Shown here: piece after piece, positions 17,319 to 26,243 of the stretch
Numbering within the stretch: position 1 is the first letter of the stretch
How the letters are laid out: each line of letters opens with the position of its first letter
Origin: Halovenus amylolytica
GTDB lineage: Archaea > Halobacteriota > Halobacteria > Halobacteriales > Haloarculaceae
Direction of reading: 5' to 3'
DNA length: 64,000 nt
Assembly: GCA_004015825.1 (NCBI GenBank)
Contig: SAYS01000009.1
Coordinates: forward strand, 1 to 64,000
Made by a program: the position numbers and the translations under genes
The notes under the pieces: generated by a model
What the model saw: only the letters and a program-made list of their open reading frames with translations
Databases searched by the model: none
Told to the model about the DNA's origin: nothing

Positions 17319-17750
17319 ATGTTCGAGACTGTGGTGATCGCGACGGATGGCTCCGAGAGCGTAAAGCGGGGTGTCACGGCCGCGATCGACCTGGCCGAGC
17401 GGTTCGATGGGACCGTTCACGCGCTGTACGTCGCCGATAGCAGGACTGTCGAGGACTCGCCGTCTGAAATCCAGTCCGATGTCGAAACTGCGATCCAGGA
17501 AGCTGGTGAGGAGGCCCTCTCGTACGTCGAGGAGCAGGCCGGTGACGAGGAGATTGTCACCGCGATCCGGGACGGGACACCCGCAGAAGAGATCATCGAC
17601 TACGCGGAGTCAGTCGACGCCGACGCCATCGCGATGGGGACACGGGGCCGCGACGGCGAGCACGCCTTTCTGCTCGGCAGCGTCGCCGAAGCAGTCGTCC
17701 GCCACGCACCGATGCCCGTGCTGACTGTTCGCCAGTTGGAAGAGAACTGA
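17319..17750 (+). CDS. Universal stress protein UspA, intact ATP site
   Basis: A 143-residue UspA protein starting MFETVVIATDGSESVKRGV. Near the C-terminus GTRGRDGEHAFLLGSVAE matches the ATP-binding pattern G-x2-G-x9-G-S, so this copy of the three in the cluster is the one most likely to bind ATP. VVRHAPMPVLTV closes the fold. Confidence 0.93.
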   Translation: MFETVVIATDGSESVKRGVTAAIDLAERFDGTVHALYVADSRTVEDSPSEIQSDVETAIQEAGEEALSYVEEQAGDEEIVTAIRDGTPAEEIIDYAESVDADAIAMGTRGRDGEHAFLLGSVAEAVVRHAPMPVLTVRQLEEN

Positions 17751-17808
17751 TACTGCCGGATGCGCTGACGACCGCACGCCTTTTGATTACCCCTCTGCTT
17801 TATCAGGT

Positions 17809-18891
17809 ATGAAAGATTGGCTTATCGACGACGAGACACTGTCGCTCGCCCGCAGATCTGTCCTCCCGGGCGAGGGCTTTTTTCGCCCGGACTCGATCGA
17901 AGAACAGCAGGCCGAACGCGAGGCCGCCGAGACGATCGAGGGGGCTGGCGTCATCGTGGTCGCCGACCCGGACGCCGACGGACTCGCCTGTACCGCACTC
18001 GTTCGGCAGGCCCGCGGCGCGGGTCGACTTCTCCCAGCGAGCCCACACGAACTCCAGGAGTCGCTGTCGTGGGTGAGCGAGTACGCACCCGAGGACGCCG
18101 ACGTCTACATCTGTGATCTCTGTCCAGACAGCGAGTACGACATCGAGTCGATACCGACTGTCGTCGACGGGACGGCATCCGTCACCTGGTACGACCACCA
18201 CCAGTGGGACGCGGATCTGGCAACGCAGGTCCGCGAGGCCGGTGTCGAACTCGTCGTCGGTGATTCCGACGAGGTCTGTACTGCCGACGTGGCGCTCGCA
18301 GAACTCGATCACGGCTTCGACGACCGGTTTCGCGAACTCGCTGCGGTCACGCGCGACCACGACCTCTGGATCCGCGACGACGAACGCTCCGACGACCTCG
18401 CGGATTACGCCCACTGGGTCGAACCCGAGGAGTACATCGAGACAGTCCTGGAACACGGCGCGGATCTTCCGCCCGAAGCCGAGGCACTGCTCGCAGAACG
18501 CCGCGTCGAGAAGGAGGCGCTCATCGAGAAAGCCGTCGACCGCGCCGAACTCCGCGAGGTCGGCCCCTGGACGGTCGGAATTACCTACGGGCGCTGTTCA
18601 CAGAACGAGGTCGCCGAGGCGCTCCGTGAACAGGGCTCCGACGCCGCAGTGATCGTCAAACCCGCCGGCTCGGCGTCGATCCGTGGCACCGACAGCTTCG
18701 AACGCTGCCACGAGGTCGCCGCACAGGTCAACGGCGGTGGCCACCCGAAGGCTGCCGGCTGCAAACCCGATATCTACGACGATATGATGGATTACGCACA
18801 CCACTGGACGACCCACGGTGCCGTCGCGAAACAGGCCATCGTCGAGGGGTTCCGGCGACTCGCTGCCGAAAGCGACTCTGACGAAACGTAA
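17809..18891 (+). CDS. DHH-family phosphoesterase (RecJ/NrnA-like)
   Basis: A 360-residue protein of the DHH superfamily, which uses two metal ions to hydrolyse nucleic acids or dinucleotides. Metal motifs: ADPDADGLA near residue 48, ICDLCPDS near 103, TWYDHHQWD (the DHH motif) near 126-129, and the C-terminal DHHA1 substrate motif NGGGHPKAAG near 304. Length and order match archaeal RecJ-like or NrnA-like proteins. Substrate (ssDNA, nanoRNA or cyclic dinucleotide) is not decidable here. Confidence 0.9.
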   Translation: MKDWLIDDETLSLARRSVLPGEGFFRPDSIEEQQAEREAAETIEGAGVIVVADPDADGLACTALVRQARGAGRLLPASPHELQESLSWVSEYAPEDADVYICDLCPDSEYDIESIPTVVDGTASVTWYDHHQWDADLATQVREAGVELVVGDSDEVCTADVALAELDHGFDDRFRELAAVTRDHDLWIRDDERSDDLADYAHWVEPEEYIETVLEHGADLPPEAEALLAERRVEKEALIEKAVDRAELREVGPWTVGITYGRCSQNEVAEALREQGSDAAVIVKPAGSASIRGTDSFERCHEVAAQVNGGGHPKAAGCKPDIYDDMMDYAHHWTTHGAVAKQAIVEGFRRLAAESDSDET

Positions 18892-18933
18892 CAAGTTAAA
18901 AACCTGACAAAAGAATGCGTCGGCAGCTATCGA

Positions 18934-19347
18934 TCAGGCAACCCACTTGTCGGAGTACCGTGTGCCACACTCGCAAGCGGCGTAGGCGTGGATCACCTCC
19001 CCTTCGGCGTAGAGGCCGCCGACCTCCTCGTTTTGTTCCTCGGCGAACGCGAAGATGAACTTCGGCGTATGATCTGCACCGTCCGGACAGCTGCCGCCGG
19101 CACAGTCGTGGTCGATCTCCCCGTCGGTCCCCATCGCCTCTTTGGCAAATGCCATCGGATCGATGCCGGTCGCCTTCTGGAAGACGCCGCGTGCTTTCTC
19201 GCCGTCCATCACGAGGACGATCCCGTCGTCGACACGCTCTCCGTGTGCTTCGAGCGCAGCGAGATCCGAGACACTCCCCTCGTCGAGATAGATGTGGACG
19301 TCCGTCGGTCGTTCGCCTGCCAGAAACTGCTCGCGGTCGCTGGTCAT
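18934..19347 (-). CDS. DUF5807-like haloarchaeal protein
   Basis: A 137-residue protein with four Cys in HDCAGGSC and ACECG, suggesting a metal site. It starts MTSDREQFLAGERPTDVHIY and contains VLVMDGEKARGVFQKATGID. I recall the family as DUF5807; no function is known to me. It converges on the DHH gene with 42 bp between. Confidence 0.78.
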   Translation of the reverse strand: MTSDREQFLAGERPTDVHIYLDEGSVSDLAALEAHGERVDDGIVLVMDGEKARGVFQKATGIDPMAFAKEAMGTDGEIDHDCAGGSCPDGADHTPKFIFAFAEEQNEEVGGLYAEGEVIHAYAACECGTRYSDKWVA

Positions 19348-19509
19348 ATCTCCACCTGTGGCTGCCTGGGAATAAGCACACTGATACCGCCAGATCGGGT
19401 TCCGTCCACTGCTGGTGTCCTCCGAGAGTCAGTCGATTGCTCTCTTCGATCTGTGTATCTGTCGGTGAATATACACAGTTTTTTGATTACGGGAGTCGGA
19501 TGATCCTGT

Positions 19510-20103
19510 ATGAGTGAATCAACACCTGACGTACTCGTCGTCGGCGGCGGACCAGCCGGATTGAGTGCAGCACTGTTCACACAGAAAAACGGGCTCGAAA
19601 CGACCGTCTTCGACACCGACGGAACGTGGATGCACAAGGCCCACCTGTTCAACTACCTCGGCGTCGGCTCACAGGATGGCTCGTCGTTCCTCGATACCGC
19701 GCGCACGCAAGTCGATAGGTTCGGTGTCGACCGCCACCAGGGCGAGGAAGTCACCGACGTTGCGGAGACCGACGACGGATTCAGCGTCACCACCGAGGAC
19801 GGCGAGTACGAGGCGCCGTATCTCGTTCTGGCGACCGGTGCGAACCGGGATCTGGCGGAGTCACTCGGCTGTGCCTTCGACGGCGACGTCGTCGATGTCG
19901 ACGTGACGATGGAGACCAGCGTCGACGACGCCTACGCGACCGGTGCGATGGGGCGGGCCGAAGAGTGGCAGGCGATCATCTCAGCCGGCGACGGCGCTGC
20001 GGCGGCACTCAATATACTCACGAAAGAGAAAGGCGAACACTTCCACGACTTCGACGTGCCTGCGGACGCCGACGCCGTGTTCGGCTCGATGGGCGAGGAG
20101 TAA
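19510..20103 (+). CDS. Short FAD-dependent oxidoreductase-like protein
   Basis: A 197-residue relative of thioredoxin reductase. It keeps the FAD motif VVGGGPAGLSAALF at residues 10-23 and an ATGA-type second motif (LVLATGANRD, DAYATGAMG), but the whole NADPH domain and the CxxC pair are absent (the family is usually above 300 residues). It may be a stand-alone FAD-binding module or reduce its partner from another donor. Its stop is immediately followed by the convergent arlJ stop. Confidence 0.82.
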   Translation: MSESTPDVLVVGGGPAGLSAALFTQKNGLETTVFDTDGTWMHKAHLFNYLGVGSQDGSSFLDTARTQVDRFGVDRHQGEEVTDVAETDDGFSVTTEDGEYEAPYLVLATGANRDLAESLGCAFDGDVVDVDVTMETSVDDAYATGAMGRAEEWQAIISAGDGAAAALNILTKEKGEHFHDFDVPADADAVFGSMGEE

Positions 20104-21864
20104 TCACACCGAGAGGAAGGCACCGACGACTGTTCTGGTGAGAATCGAGACCAGTGCCGCGATCCAGGCCATCGCGACGAAGTGGACGTAGGTATTTATC
20201 TTGTGTCCGCCGTCGACGGTCCGGATCATCAGCGAGGACAGCATTGCCGAGAACATGATCACCACGACGAGCATGAAGTTGATCAGTGGGATGTTGTACG
20301 CCTCCATGTTGATCAACTGGCTCGCGACACCGGTGGCTCCACCACCGTCAGAGAAGCCGAGATCCATCTCGCTCAGAATCCGGACGACTTCGAGCCCGAT
20401 GAAGAAGGCGAAGGTTGCTGCTGCGTTGATCCCGTGGAGGAGACCGATGAGTGTCGTCGTCGCCTGATTTCGCTGTGAGCGAAGTCGGTTGACCTCGCTC
20501 ATGTTCTCGCCGATCAGTTCCCCGAGGACCTGTGGGTCGCCACCCATCTCGCGGCCGATGAGATACATCTCGCTGAACGTCTGAATCAGGTAGGACCGAC
20601 AGTCTGCGGTGAAATACCGCCACGCTTCGGCGGGTTCGATCCGCATGTTGAGTCGCTTGTAGAGGTCGTCGATGTTCTCGGTCAGCGGGCCGAAATCTTT
20701 CTCACGGAGTGTGCGCAACACGTCCGAACTGGTCGACTGTTTCACCGATTCGGTCGTCCCCAGCGCGCGGATGAAACTCGGAAACTCGTCGTCACGGGCC
20801 TTGACGAGTTTCTCCTGTCGCCACAGCACCAGTCCAGGGATGAGAAGCGGTGTGATCGGAATGACGGAGTACAGCGCCAGTGGCATCGGTGTGCCGAAAA
20901 ACGGGATCAACTGCGAGATCCGAATCGGGCTGATCCCGAGCAGTCCGCCGTAGGTGACAAAGGCGAGCACGAGACACAGCGAGACACCAATGTAGAAACT
21001 CACTTTGATACGTGGCTCGGCCTGTGACGGTTTCTCGGGTGGGTGGTACCACCGTGGGTCGTACGGGGCCATCGTCCGGAGTGCCAGGAAAAACCCCGAC
21101 TGGATGAAAATGTACATCACGATGACGGCACTGACCGTCAACGTCGGATTCGTCCCCGTCAGCACCGGCAACACGACCGCGAACACCAGCGCGAACGTCA
21201 TCGAGAGCACCATCGAGAGGTAGAGATCCTTCATCACGTCGAGATTCGACAGCGTCGACTCGTACACTGTGGCGTACTCCTGGATCATCGTCTCCTGCTC
21301 GGTCAGCAGGTACTCACGCAGTGACTGGCCGGCGTTGATCGTGTACGCGAGGCGCTCGAAGAAGTCGGCGACAGTATCACTCGGCACCTCTTTCGCGCGC
21401 CGCCGGCAGGCGTCGTCGAGACTCTGGTTCCAGGTGTCGACGAGTTCGACGATCCGTGCCATCTCCTTTGCGAGTTCGCCGTACTCCTCTTCGTTGGCCA
21501 GCGACCGGAACACCTCCATCCGGTCGATTTTCGTGATCGCCAGCACCGTCATGTGTGTGACCATCAGGTGAAACTGGTTGTTGAGCTGGCGACGGCGCTG
21601 GCCGAGCAGGATCTTCGGGTAGAACACTGCCGACCCGAAAGCGAGCAGTCCCAGCAGCGGGATCGGGACGCGGACGAAAATCGGCTGGCCCGCGAGGAAG
21701 AAGGGGAGGACGATCGAGACGAGGAAGAACGCGAGCGCAGGGACCAGAATGAAGGTGACGTACTGGCCCATCGGCATCGACATCCGCTGGTAGGACTCGA
21801 TGAGCGATTTGATGTTTTCCGAAATCGTGAGATCGATCGCCGGATCTGCGCTATCAGTTGCCAT
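20104..21864 (-). CDS. arlJ: Archaellum membrane platform protein ArlJ
   Basis: A 586-residue type II/IV-secretion-like membrane protein (FlaJ/GspF-like), the platform on which ArlI acts to assemble and turn the archaellum. Clusters of hydrophobic helices lie at about residues 40-90, 205-270, 285-350 and 490-580; between them is a large cytoplasmic domain with basic patches. Its ATG overlaps the arlI stop by one base (TAATG), so the two are translated as a pair. Confidence 0.94.
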   Translation of the reverse strand: MATDSADPAIDLTISENIKSLIESYQRMSMPMGQYVTFILVPALAFFLVSIVLPFFLAGQPIFVRVPIPLLGLLAFGSAVFYPKILLGQRRRQLNNQFHLMVTHMTVLAITKIDRMEVFRSLANEEEYGELAKEMARIVELVDTWNQSLDDACRRRAKEVPSDTVADFFERLAYTINAGQSLREYLLTEQETMIQEYATVYESTLSNLDVMKDLYLSMVLSMTFALVFAVVLPVLTGTNPTLTVSAVIVMYIFIQSGFFLALRTMAPYDPRWYHPPEKPSQAEPRIKVSFYIGVSLCLVLAFVTYGGLLGISPIRISQLIPFFGTPMPLALYSVIPITPLLIPGLVLWRQEKLVKARDDEFPSFIRALGTTESVKQSTSSDVLRTLREKDFGPLTENIDDLYKRLNMRIEPAEAWRYFTADCRSYLIQTFSEMYLIGREMGGDPQVLGELIGENMSEVNRLRSQRNQATTTLIGLLHGINAAATFAFFIGLEVVRILSEMDLGFSDGGGATGVASQLINMEAYNIPLINFMLVVVIMFSAMLSSLMIRTVDGGHKINTYVHFVAMAWIAALVSILTRTVVGAFLSV

Positions 21865-23540
21865 TAGTCTTCCCTGTAGATATCGAAGGGGAGCCCCTCG
21901 ACGCCGTCACGCTGGAAGTCGGTGATCAGTTCGTTCACTTCGTGATACCCCACGATTCCCTCCTGGATCGCGCGCTCGATGATCTTCGCGCGGAAATCCA
22001 GGTCGTCGTAGATGTCGCGTGTATCTTCGTATCCCAGCAGCGTCGCGATCTGCTCTTCGAGGACGTAGGAGTTGTTCCGGCCCTGGAAGACGATCTCGTC
22101 CTCGACGGGATCCCAGTAAAACGCCTGGCGGGTGACGACGCCGTCCATCTCCTTCGAGTAGCCCTCGATCTCCTGGACCGAGGTCACCCGGCGGAGTACG
22201 TCGTCGCCCTGCTTGACACGGTTCTGGAACAGGGCTACGTCGGCGTTGTCCATGAACGTCTCGGGGATGTTGATCGGGTCCCCGGTAAAGCGCTGGATCA
22301 TCGAGACGATGTCGCTGGCGTGGAAGGTCAGCATGACGGGGTGGCCGGTCTGTGCAGCCTGGAAGGCCATCCGACCCTCTTCACCACGAACCTCACCCAC
22401 GATGATGTAGTCCGGACGTGAACGCAGCGCGGCCGCCACCAGATCGAACATCGTGATCGAGGTGGACTCGTCGTCACCCTCCCGGGTCAACAGCTGCTGC
22501 CAGGTGTCGTGTGGCGGCATGACCTCGGCGGTGTCCTCCGCGGTGTAGATCTTGGCATCCCGCGGGATGAACGCCATAATCGAGTTCAGTGTCGTCGTCT
22601 TCCCCGACGCCGTCTCGCCGACGACGAACACCGTCTGCTCGTTTTCCAGACAGAGCCAGAGATACGCCGACAACTCCGGGGAAAGCGTCTTCCAGGCCGT
22701 AATCTGGAAGATCGACAGCGGCACCTCGTCGCCCTGACGGATCGTCAGCGAGGGCCCTTTGAGGCTCACGTCGTCCGAATAGATGAGGTTGAGACGCGAA
22801 CCGTCCGGCAGCGTCGAGTCCACGATCGGATCGGAGTCACTGACCGGATCACCCATTCGCTCGCCCATGTTCCGGAGCCACTGGTCGAAGGCCTCGTCGC
22901 TTTCCCACTCGACGGTCGTCTCGATCATGCTGTACACAGAGTGATCGGTGAAACACTGGTTGGGGCCGATGACGTGAATGTCCTCGTTGGCCGGGTCACG
23001 CATCACCGGCTCCAGCGGCCCGAGCCCGACGATATCCCGGTTCAGCCGGTAGCGGATGTTCTCGTAGGTCTGCTCGGTCAGTTCCACTTTGCCCACGTCG
23101 GTAATATTCTTCAACCGGGTCAGGACACCCGTCTCTTCGGCGTCTTCGTCCCTGATCTTCGTCGTCTCCTCCATCAGTTCCTCGATCCGGTCGTCGTACT
23201 CGGCTTCGTCCTGTGGGGCTGGCTTGGTGACGCTCCGTTCGAGCAGCCGATCCCGGACCTTGTTGAAGACTTTCCACTCGTCGTCGGAGAGGTCCGGTTC
23301 GATGACGTAGTACTTCATGTCCTGCCCGACGTCGCCGTAGATGTGACAGTAGATCGGTCCACCGACCGGATACAGTACGTTCGGTCGATGTGACTCGTAC
23401 TCGTCGTCGGCCTCCTCGATGAACAGCGGGAACTCCCCCGTGATCTGTTTGAACTTCATCAGATGCTCACGGAGGTGGGGCCGTCTGGCCGCGTGTTGTC
23501 TGAGTTCGTCCGAGGGAGTTGGCTGTCCGTGGTCTGTCAT
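21864..23540 (-). CDS. arlI: Archaellum motor/assembly ATPase ArlI
   Basis: A 558-residue secretion-superfamily ATPase (PilT/GspE-like) that drives both assembly and rotation. Walker A VGETASGKTTT lies near residue 310, Walker B IIVGEVRGEE near 378, and HASD with the His box near 400. The long N-terminal domain (1-220) is normal for archaea. The start MTDHGQPTP was preferred to an in-frame Met 16 codons earlier because the family begins near it. Confidence 0.95.
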   Translation of the reverse strand: MTDHGQPTPSDELRQHAARRPHLREHLMKFKQITGEFPLFIEEADDEYESHRPNVLYPVGGPIYCHIYGDVGQDMKYYVIEPDLSDDEWKVFNKVRDRLLERSVTKPAPQDEAEYDDRIEELMEETTKIRDEDAEETGVLTRLKNITDVGKVELTEQTYENIRYRLNRDIVGLGPLEPVMRDPANEDIHVIGPNQCFTDHSVYSMIETTVEWESDEAFDQWLRNMGERMGDPVSDSDPIVDSTLPDGSRLNLIYSDDVSLKGPSLTIRQGDEVPLSIFQITAWKTLSPELSAYLWLCLENEQTVFVVGETASGKTTTLNSIMAFIPRDAKIYTAEDTAEVMPPHDTWQQLLTREGDDESTSITMFDLVAAALRSRPDYIIVGEVRGEEGRMAFQAAQTGHPVMLTFHASDIVSMIQRFTGDPINIPETFMDNADVALFQNRVKQGDDVLRRVTSVQEIEGYSKEMDGVVTRQAFYWDPVEDEIVFQGRNNSYVLEEQIATLLGYEDTRDIYDDLDFRAKIIERAIQEGIVGYHEVNELITDFQRDGVEGLPFDIYRED

Positions 23541-23843
23541 AGATAGTCGACTGTTCGCAGTCGGGGGACCTGGATGTGAAACTGACACTGCTGACGAGTT
23601 CCCCGGACGGTTCGGAGTCGGTTCCCGACCGATCGGCGTCCTCGTACACTCATGGAATCACCGCTACCGATCTGCAGATGGCCTCTGACACCAGCTGTCT
23701 CCCGGAACCTGCGACGTAGCTACAGTTATCTAGAAGTTTGTATCCAGTTAATTGTGTCGGGCTACATGCCAATTTTGAAAATCGCTGCAATGTCGGATTT
23801 TCCGGTCGAAACGACCCAGAAACGACAGATTGCCTGATCGCAT
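23541..23843. other. Intergenic region between arlCE3 and arlI
   Basis: About 300 bp without a gene. A weak AT-rich patch (TATCCAGTTAATTGTG on the plus strand, 23742-23757) could hold the promoter of arlIJ, which would give a leader of about 180 bases. The upstream palindrome found before the three arlCE genes is not present here. No hairpin terminator stands out behind arlCE3. Confidence 0.4.
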
Positions 23844-25007
23844 TCACGGGAGACCACCCGTCTCCAGGGCGATCGCTGCGCCGGTGTCACCCCCATTTAG
23901 CTGGTCGATGTAGGCGAGGCTTTCCCTGTGGACTGCGACAGTCAGCGCGCCACGTTCTCGTGGCTCGAACCGGTCGATATGCGCCCCGAGCCCCGCTGCT
24001 GCCTCCTCGGTGATCCAGTCGATTGATTCGTAGTACTCGATCGCCTCGGCCGCCCGGCGGTTGCCGACCGCATCGACGAGATATTCGAGCCACTCTATGA
24101 CGAGCAGCTCTCCCGAGATCTCTTCGGGGAGTCCTGCCAGATACGGCTTTCCGGAGCCTGCAGCCTGTCTCTCCGTTGATCCAGCGTCGAGTGGCTCTGA
24201 CTCCATCTTGGCTGGTGACTGTGTCTGGGCTGCTGGCTCCGGCTCGGATTCGACCGCCATCTCTCCTTCTGTCGTGGCTTCCTCCTCGACGACTTCGTCG
24301 AACAGTTCGTCGTCTCCGAGATCCCCCTCGTCGATCGCTGCCCCGCCAGCCCCATCGTCGCTCATCTCCGCGAATCCGCCCTCGTCGAGGTCGTCACCGA
24401 CATCCTCGAACGCGTTGTCTGTCCCATCGTCGAACGCCTCGTCTGCCTCGTCGGTCTCGTCGTCGAATACGTCGTCGACATCTGCGTCGATCTCCTCGTC
24501 CATGTCGGGTTCGTCGTCGACGAGGTCGTCGTCGAAGAAGCCTTCGGCGTCGGCGTCGGCGATATCCTCGTCGACGGACTCGTCCTGGCCGCCTTCCTCG
24601 TCGTCGGTGAAGAGGCCGAACGAGCCGTCCTGGGCATCCATCCCGCCGCCGCCCATCCCCATGCCGGCGTCCATTTCGTCGGCAAACGGATTCACGCCGC
24701 GGGTAACCATCTCGTAGATATCGAGCAGTTTGCGGACGTTCTCCTCGACTTCTTCGACGCTGTTGGAGATCTGTTCGTTCTCGTTTCGAACTGTATTCAC
24801 AGTCGAGGAGAGACTGCCGACCTCGTTTTCGAGTTCGTCGAGGCGGTGTTCGAGTTCGTCGAGATTGCCGCCACCACCGGCCATCCCGTCGTTACCACCT
24901 TCCATCTCGCCGAAACCGTCCTCTCCCTCGAAATCATCGTCGAAATCGCCGAGGTCGTCCCCCTCGTCGAGATCTCCCAGCCCACCGAGGTCGTCGCTCT
25001 CGCTCAT
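23844..25007 (-). CDS. Archaellum protein ArlCE, third paralogue
   Basis: A 387-residue fusion of FlaC-like and FlaD/E-like parts, components of the cytoplasmic ring that links the archaellum to the chemotaxis proteins. After an acidic N-terminus comes the FlaC coiled coil (LDELEHRLDELENEVGSLSS and on, about residues 48-95), then a long Asp/Glu-rich linker, and the C-terminal FlaDE domain (GKPYLAGLP, LVIEWLEYLV, IEYYESIDWI). A 362-bp stretch coding for the coiled coil and linker is identical in DNA to the first paralogue, a sign of recent gene conversion or duplication. Confidence 0.9.
   Translation of the reverse strand: MSESDDLGGLGDLDEGDDLGDFDDDFEGEDGFGEMEGGNDGMAGGGGNLDELEHRLDELENEVGSLSSTVNTVRNENEQISNSVEEVEENVRKLLDIYEMVTRGVNPFADEMDAGMGMGGGGMDAQDGSFGLFTDDEEGGQDESVDEDIADADAEGFFDDDLVDDEPDMDEEIDADVDDVFDDETDEADEAFDDGTDNAFEDVGDDLDEGGFAEMSDDGAGGAAIDEGDLGDDELFDEVVEEEATTEGEMAVESEPEPAAQTQSPAKMESEPLDAGSTERQAAGSGKPYLAGLPEEISGELLVIEWLEYLVDAVGNRRAAEAIEYYESIDWITEEAAAGLGAHIDRFEPRERGALTVAVHRESLAYIDQLNGGDTGAAIALETGGLP
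24501..24862. repeat. 362-bp perfect direct repeat, copy 1 (in arlCE3)
   Basis: Identical base for base to 31631-31992, 7,130 bp away in the same orientation. Verified segment by segment from CATGTCGGGT at the start to GTTCGTCGA at the end, beyond which the copies differ. Confidence 0.97.
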
Positions 25008-25053
25008 TATCACTGGTCTTTGTCCGTTCTCCTATTGAATCTCCCGACTTTAA

Positions 25054-25067
25054 TATCAATCCTGATA
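25054..25067. promoter_or_regulatory. TATCA-N4-TGATA palindrome upstream of arlCE3
   Basis: TATCA-ATCC-TGATA, 47 bp before the arlCE3 start codon, overlapping AT-rich promoter DNA (TTTAATATC). The same half-sites with a 4-base spacer stand before the other two arlCE genes. Confidence 0.55.
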
Positions 25068-25081
25068 ATAGTCGCGGACGT

Positions 25082-26179
25082 TCAGTGTGCGAGCCGGTCG
25101 GCAATCCGGTAGGCACCGACAGTCGCGGCGAGATCTGCCCGTTTCGGAGCCACGGCCGTAATCTCCTCGTCCAGCCGGTCCGAGACACGACGTTCGAAAG
25201 CGTCGACGAGTCCCGGTACACAGGCCATCCCGCCGGTCAAGACGATCTGCTTCTGGATCGCCGGTCTGTACACGCGCCGGTAGTTGTTCGCGAGCTGTGG
25301 GAGAAACTGCTCGGTGAACTCGCTGACGACGCCGTCGAGATACGCCTCGACTGGGTCCATGATCGACCAGCTGACGGTAAAGTCGTGGCGGCCGCCGCCG
25401 GGCTGTTGAATCGTCTCGGTCACCGGCTCGAACGCCTCGAAATCGGCGTACTGCTCTTTGTACTCCCGCGCGGTGTTGATGTCGATGTGGACGCGACTCC
25501 CGCTCTCGTTTTCGACGTTGTTGACGATCTCCCGGTCGATCTCGTTGCCGGTGACAGAGCCCGTCCTGTAGGGGGCCAGCTGCTCGCCACGACGGTAGGC
25601 CGCGAACTCGGTGCTCGTCGATCCCAGATTCACCGCCAGAAACACCTCGTCGATCGCTTCGAGGTGGTCACCGAAGGCTGGGATCGAGCCACAGAGCCCC
25701 TCCGGGTAGCGCTCGATGCCCGCATCGCCGATCCGACTCTCCTCGATCACGGAGCGCAGGTTCGCCTGTCCGGACTGGTCGCCGCTCGCTGGCGTCGCGT
25801 AGACCACGACGCTGTGGGCGGGGATGTCGTGGGAGTCGGCGACAGCGTCGAAAAACTGCTGCGCCCGGTCGGTCTGCTCGCCGGCATCTGGCAGCCCGGA
25901 CCGGAGTGGGAACTGGACCTTTTCAGGGTACTCGGCCGCCGCATCGTCGCCGAAGGCGTATTTCGTCTCCCCGGTGATCGGGTTCTCGTAACTGGCCAGA
26001 CAGGTCAGTGTGCGGATAATCTGGAGTCCACCGTCGTCGGCGGGCAACACCAGCACGGTCCGCGTCGAGCCGATCTTGACACCGATCGGGACCGGTGGCC
26101 CGCCATCCGCCCGGAGTGGCCCCGTCTCGGCTGCCTGTCCGAGCGTCGTCTCCCGGCGGGTGTCGGTGCCCTCTGTCAC
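25082..26179 (-). CDS. Actin/MreB-fold ATPase in the archaellum cluster (B)
   Basis: A 365-residue protein of the actin-Hsp70-ParM superfamily. Phosphate-1 loop: IGVKIGSTRTVLVLP near residue 32; phosphate-2 loop: LAVNLGSTSTEFAAY near 196; adenosine motif: QIVLTGGMACVPGLVD near 318. The usual Asp of phosphate-1 is Lys here, and the phosphate-2 loop has NLGST in place of DIGGGT. A coiled-coil-like AREYKEQYADF segment follows. Near-duplicate of protein A at 28689-29861. It starts at GTG (VTEGTDTRR) and is probably leaderless: TATA-like GTATTTATC lies 23-31 bases upstream. It follows arlH. Filament formation is inference from the fold. Confidence 0.85.
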   Translation of the reverse strand: MTEGTDTRRETTLGQAAETGPLRADGGPPVPIGVKIGSTRTVLVLPADDGGLQIIRTLTCLASYENPITGETKYAFGDDAAAEYPEKVQFPLRSGLPDAGEQTDRAQQFFDAVADSHDIPAHSVVVYATPASGDQSGQANLRSVIEESRIGDAGIERYPEGLCGSIPAFGDHLEAIDEVFLAVNLGSTSTEFAAYRRGEQLAPYRTGSVTGNEIDREIVNNVENESGSRVHIDINTAREYKEQYADFEAFEPVTETIQQPGGGRHDFTVSWSIMDPVEAYLDGVVSEFTEQFLPQLANNYRRVYRPAIQKQIVLTGGMACVPGLVDAFERRVSDRLDEEITAVAPKRADLAATVGAYRIADRLAH

Positions 26180-26201
26180 GCCACACTGTTGGCTACCGAG
26201 C

Positions 26202-26210
26202 GATAAATAC
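26202..26210 (-). promoter_or_regulatory. TATA box of actin-like gene B
   Basis: GTATTTATC on the minus strand ends 23 bases before the GTG start, the spacing expected for a leaderless transcript. It lies between arlH and the actin-like gene, so B can be expressed apart from arlH. Confidence 0.5.
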
Positions 26211-26243
26211 CGACCGAAATCACAAGCAAACGCGGGGGCCACG

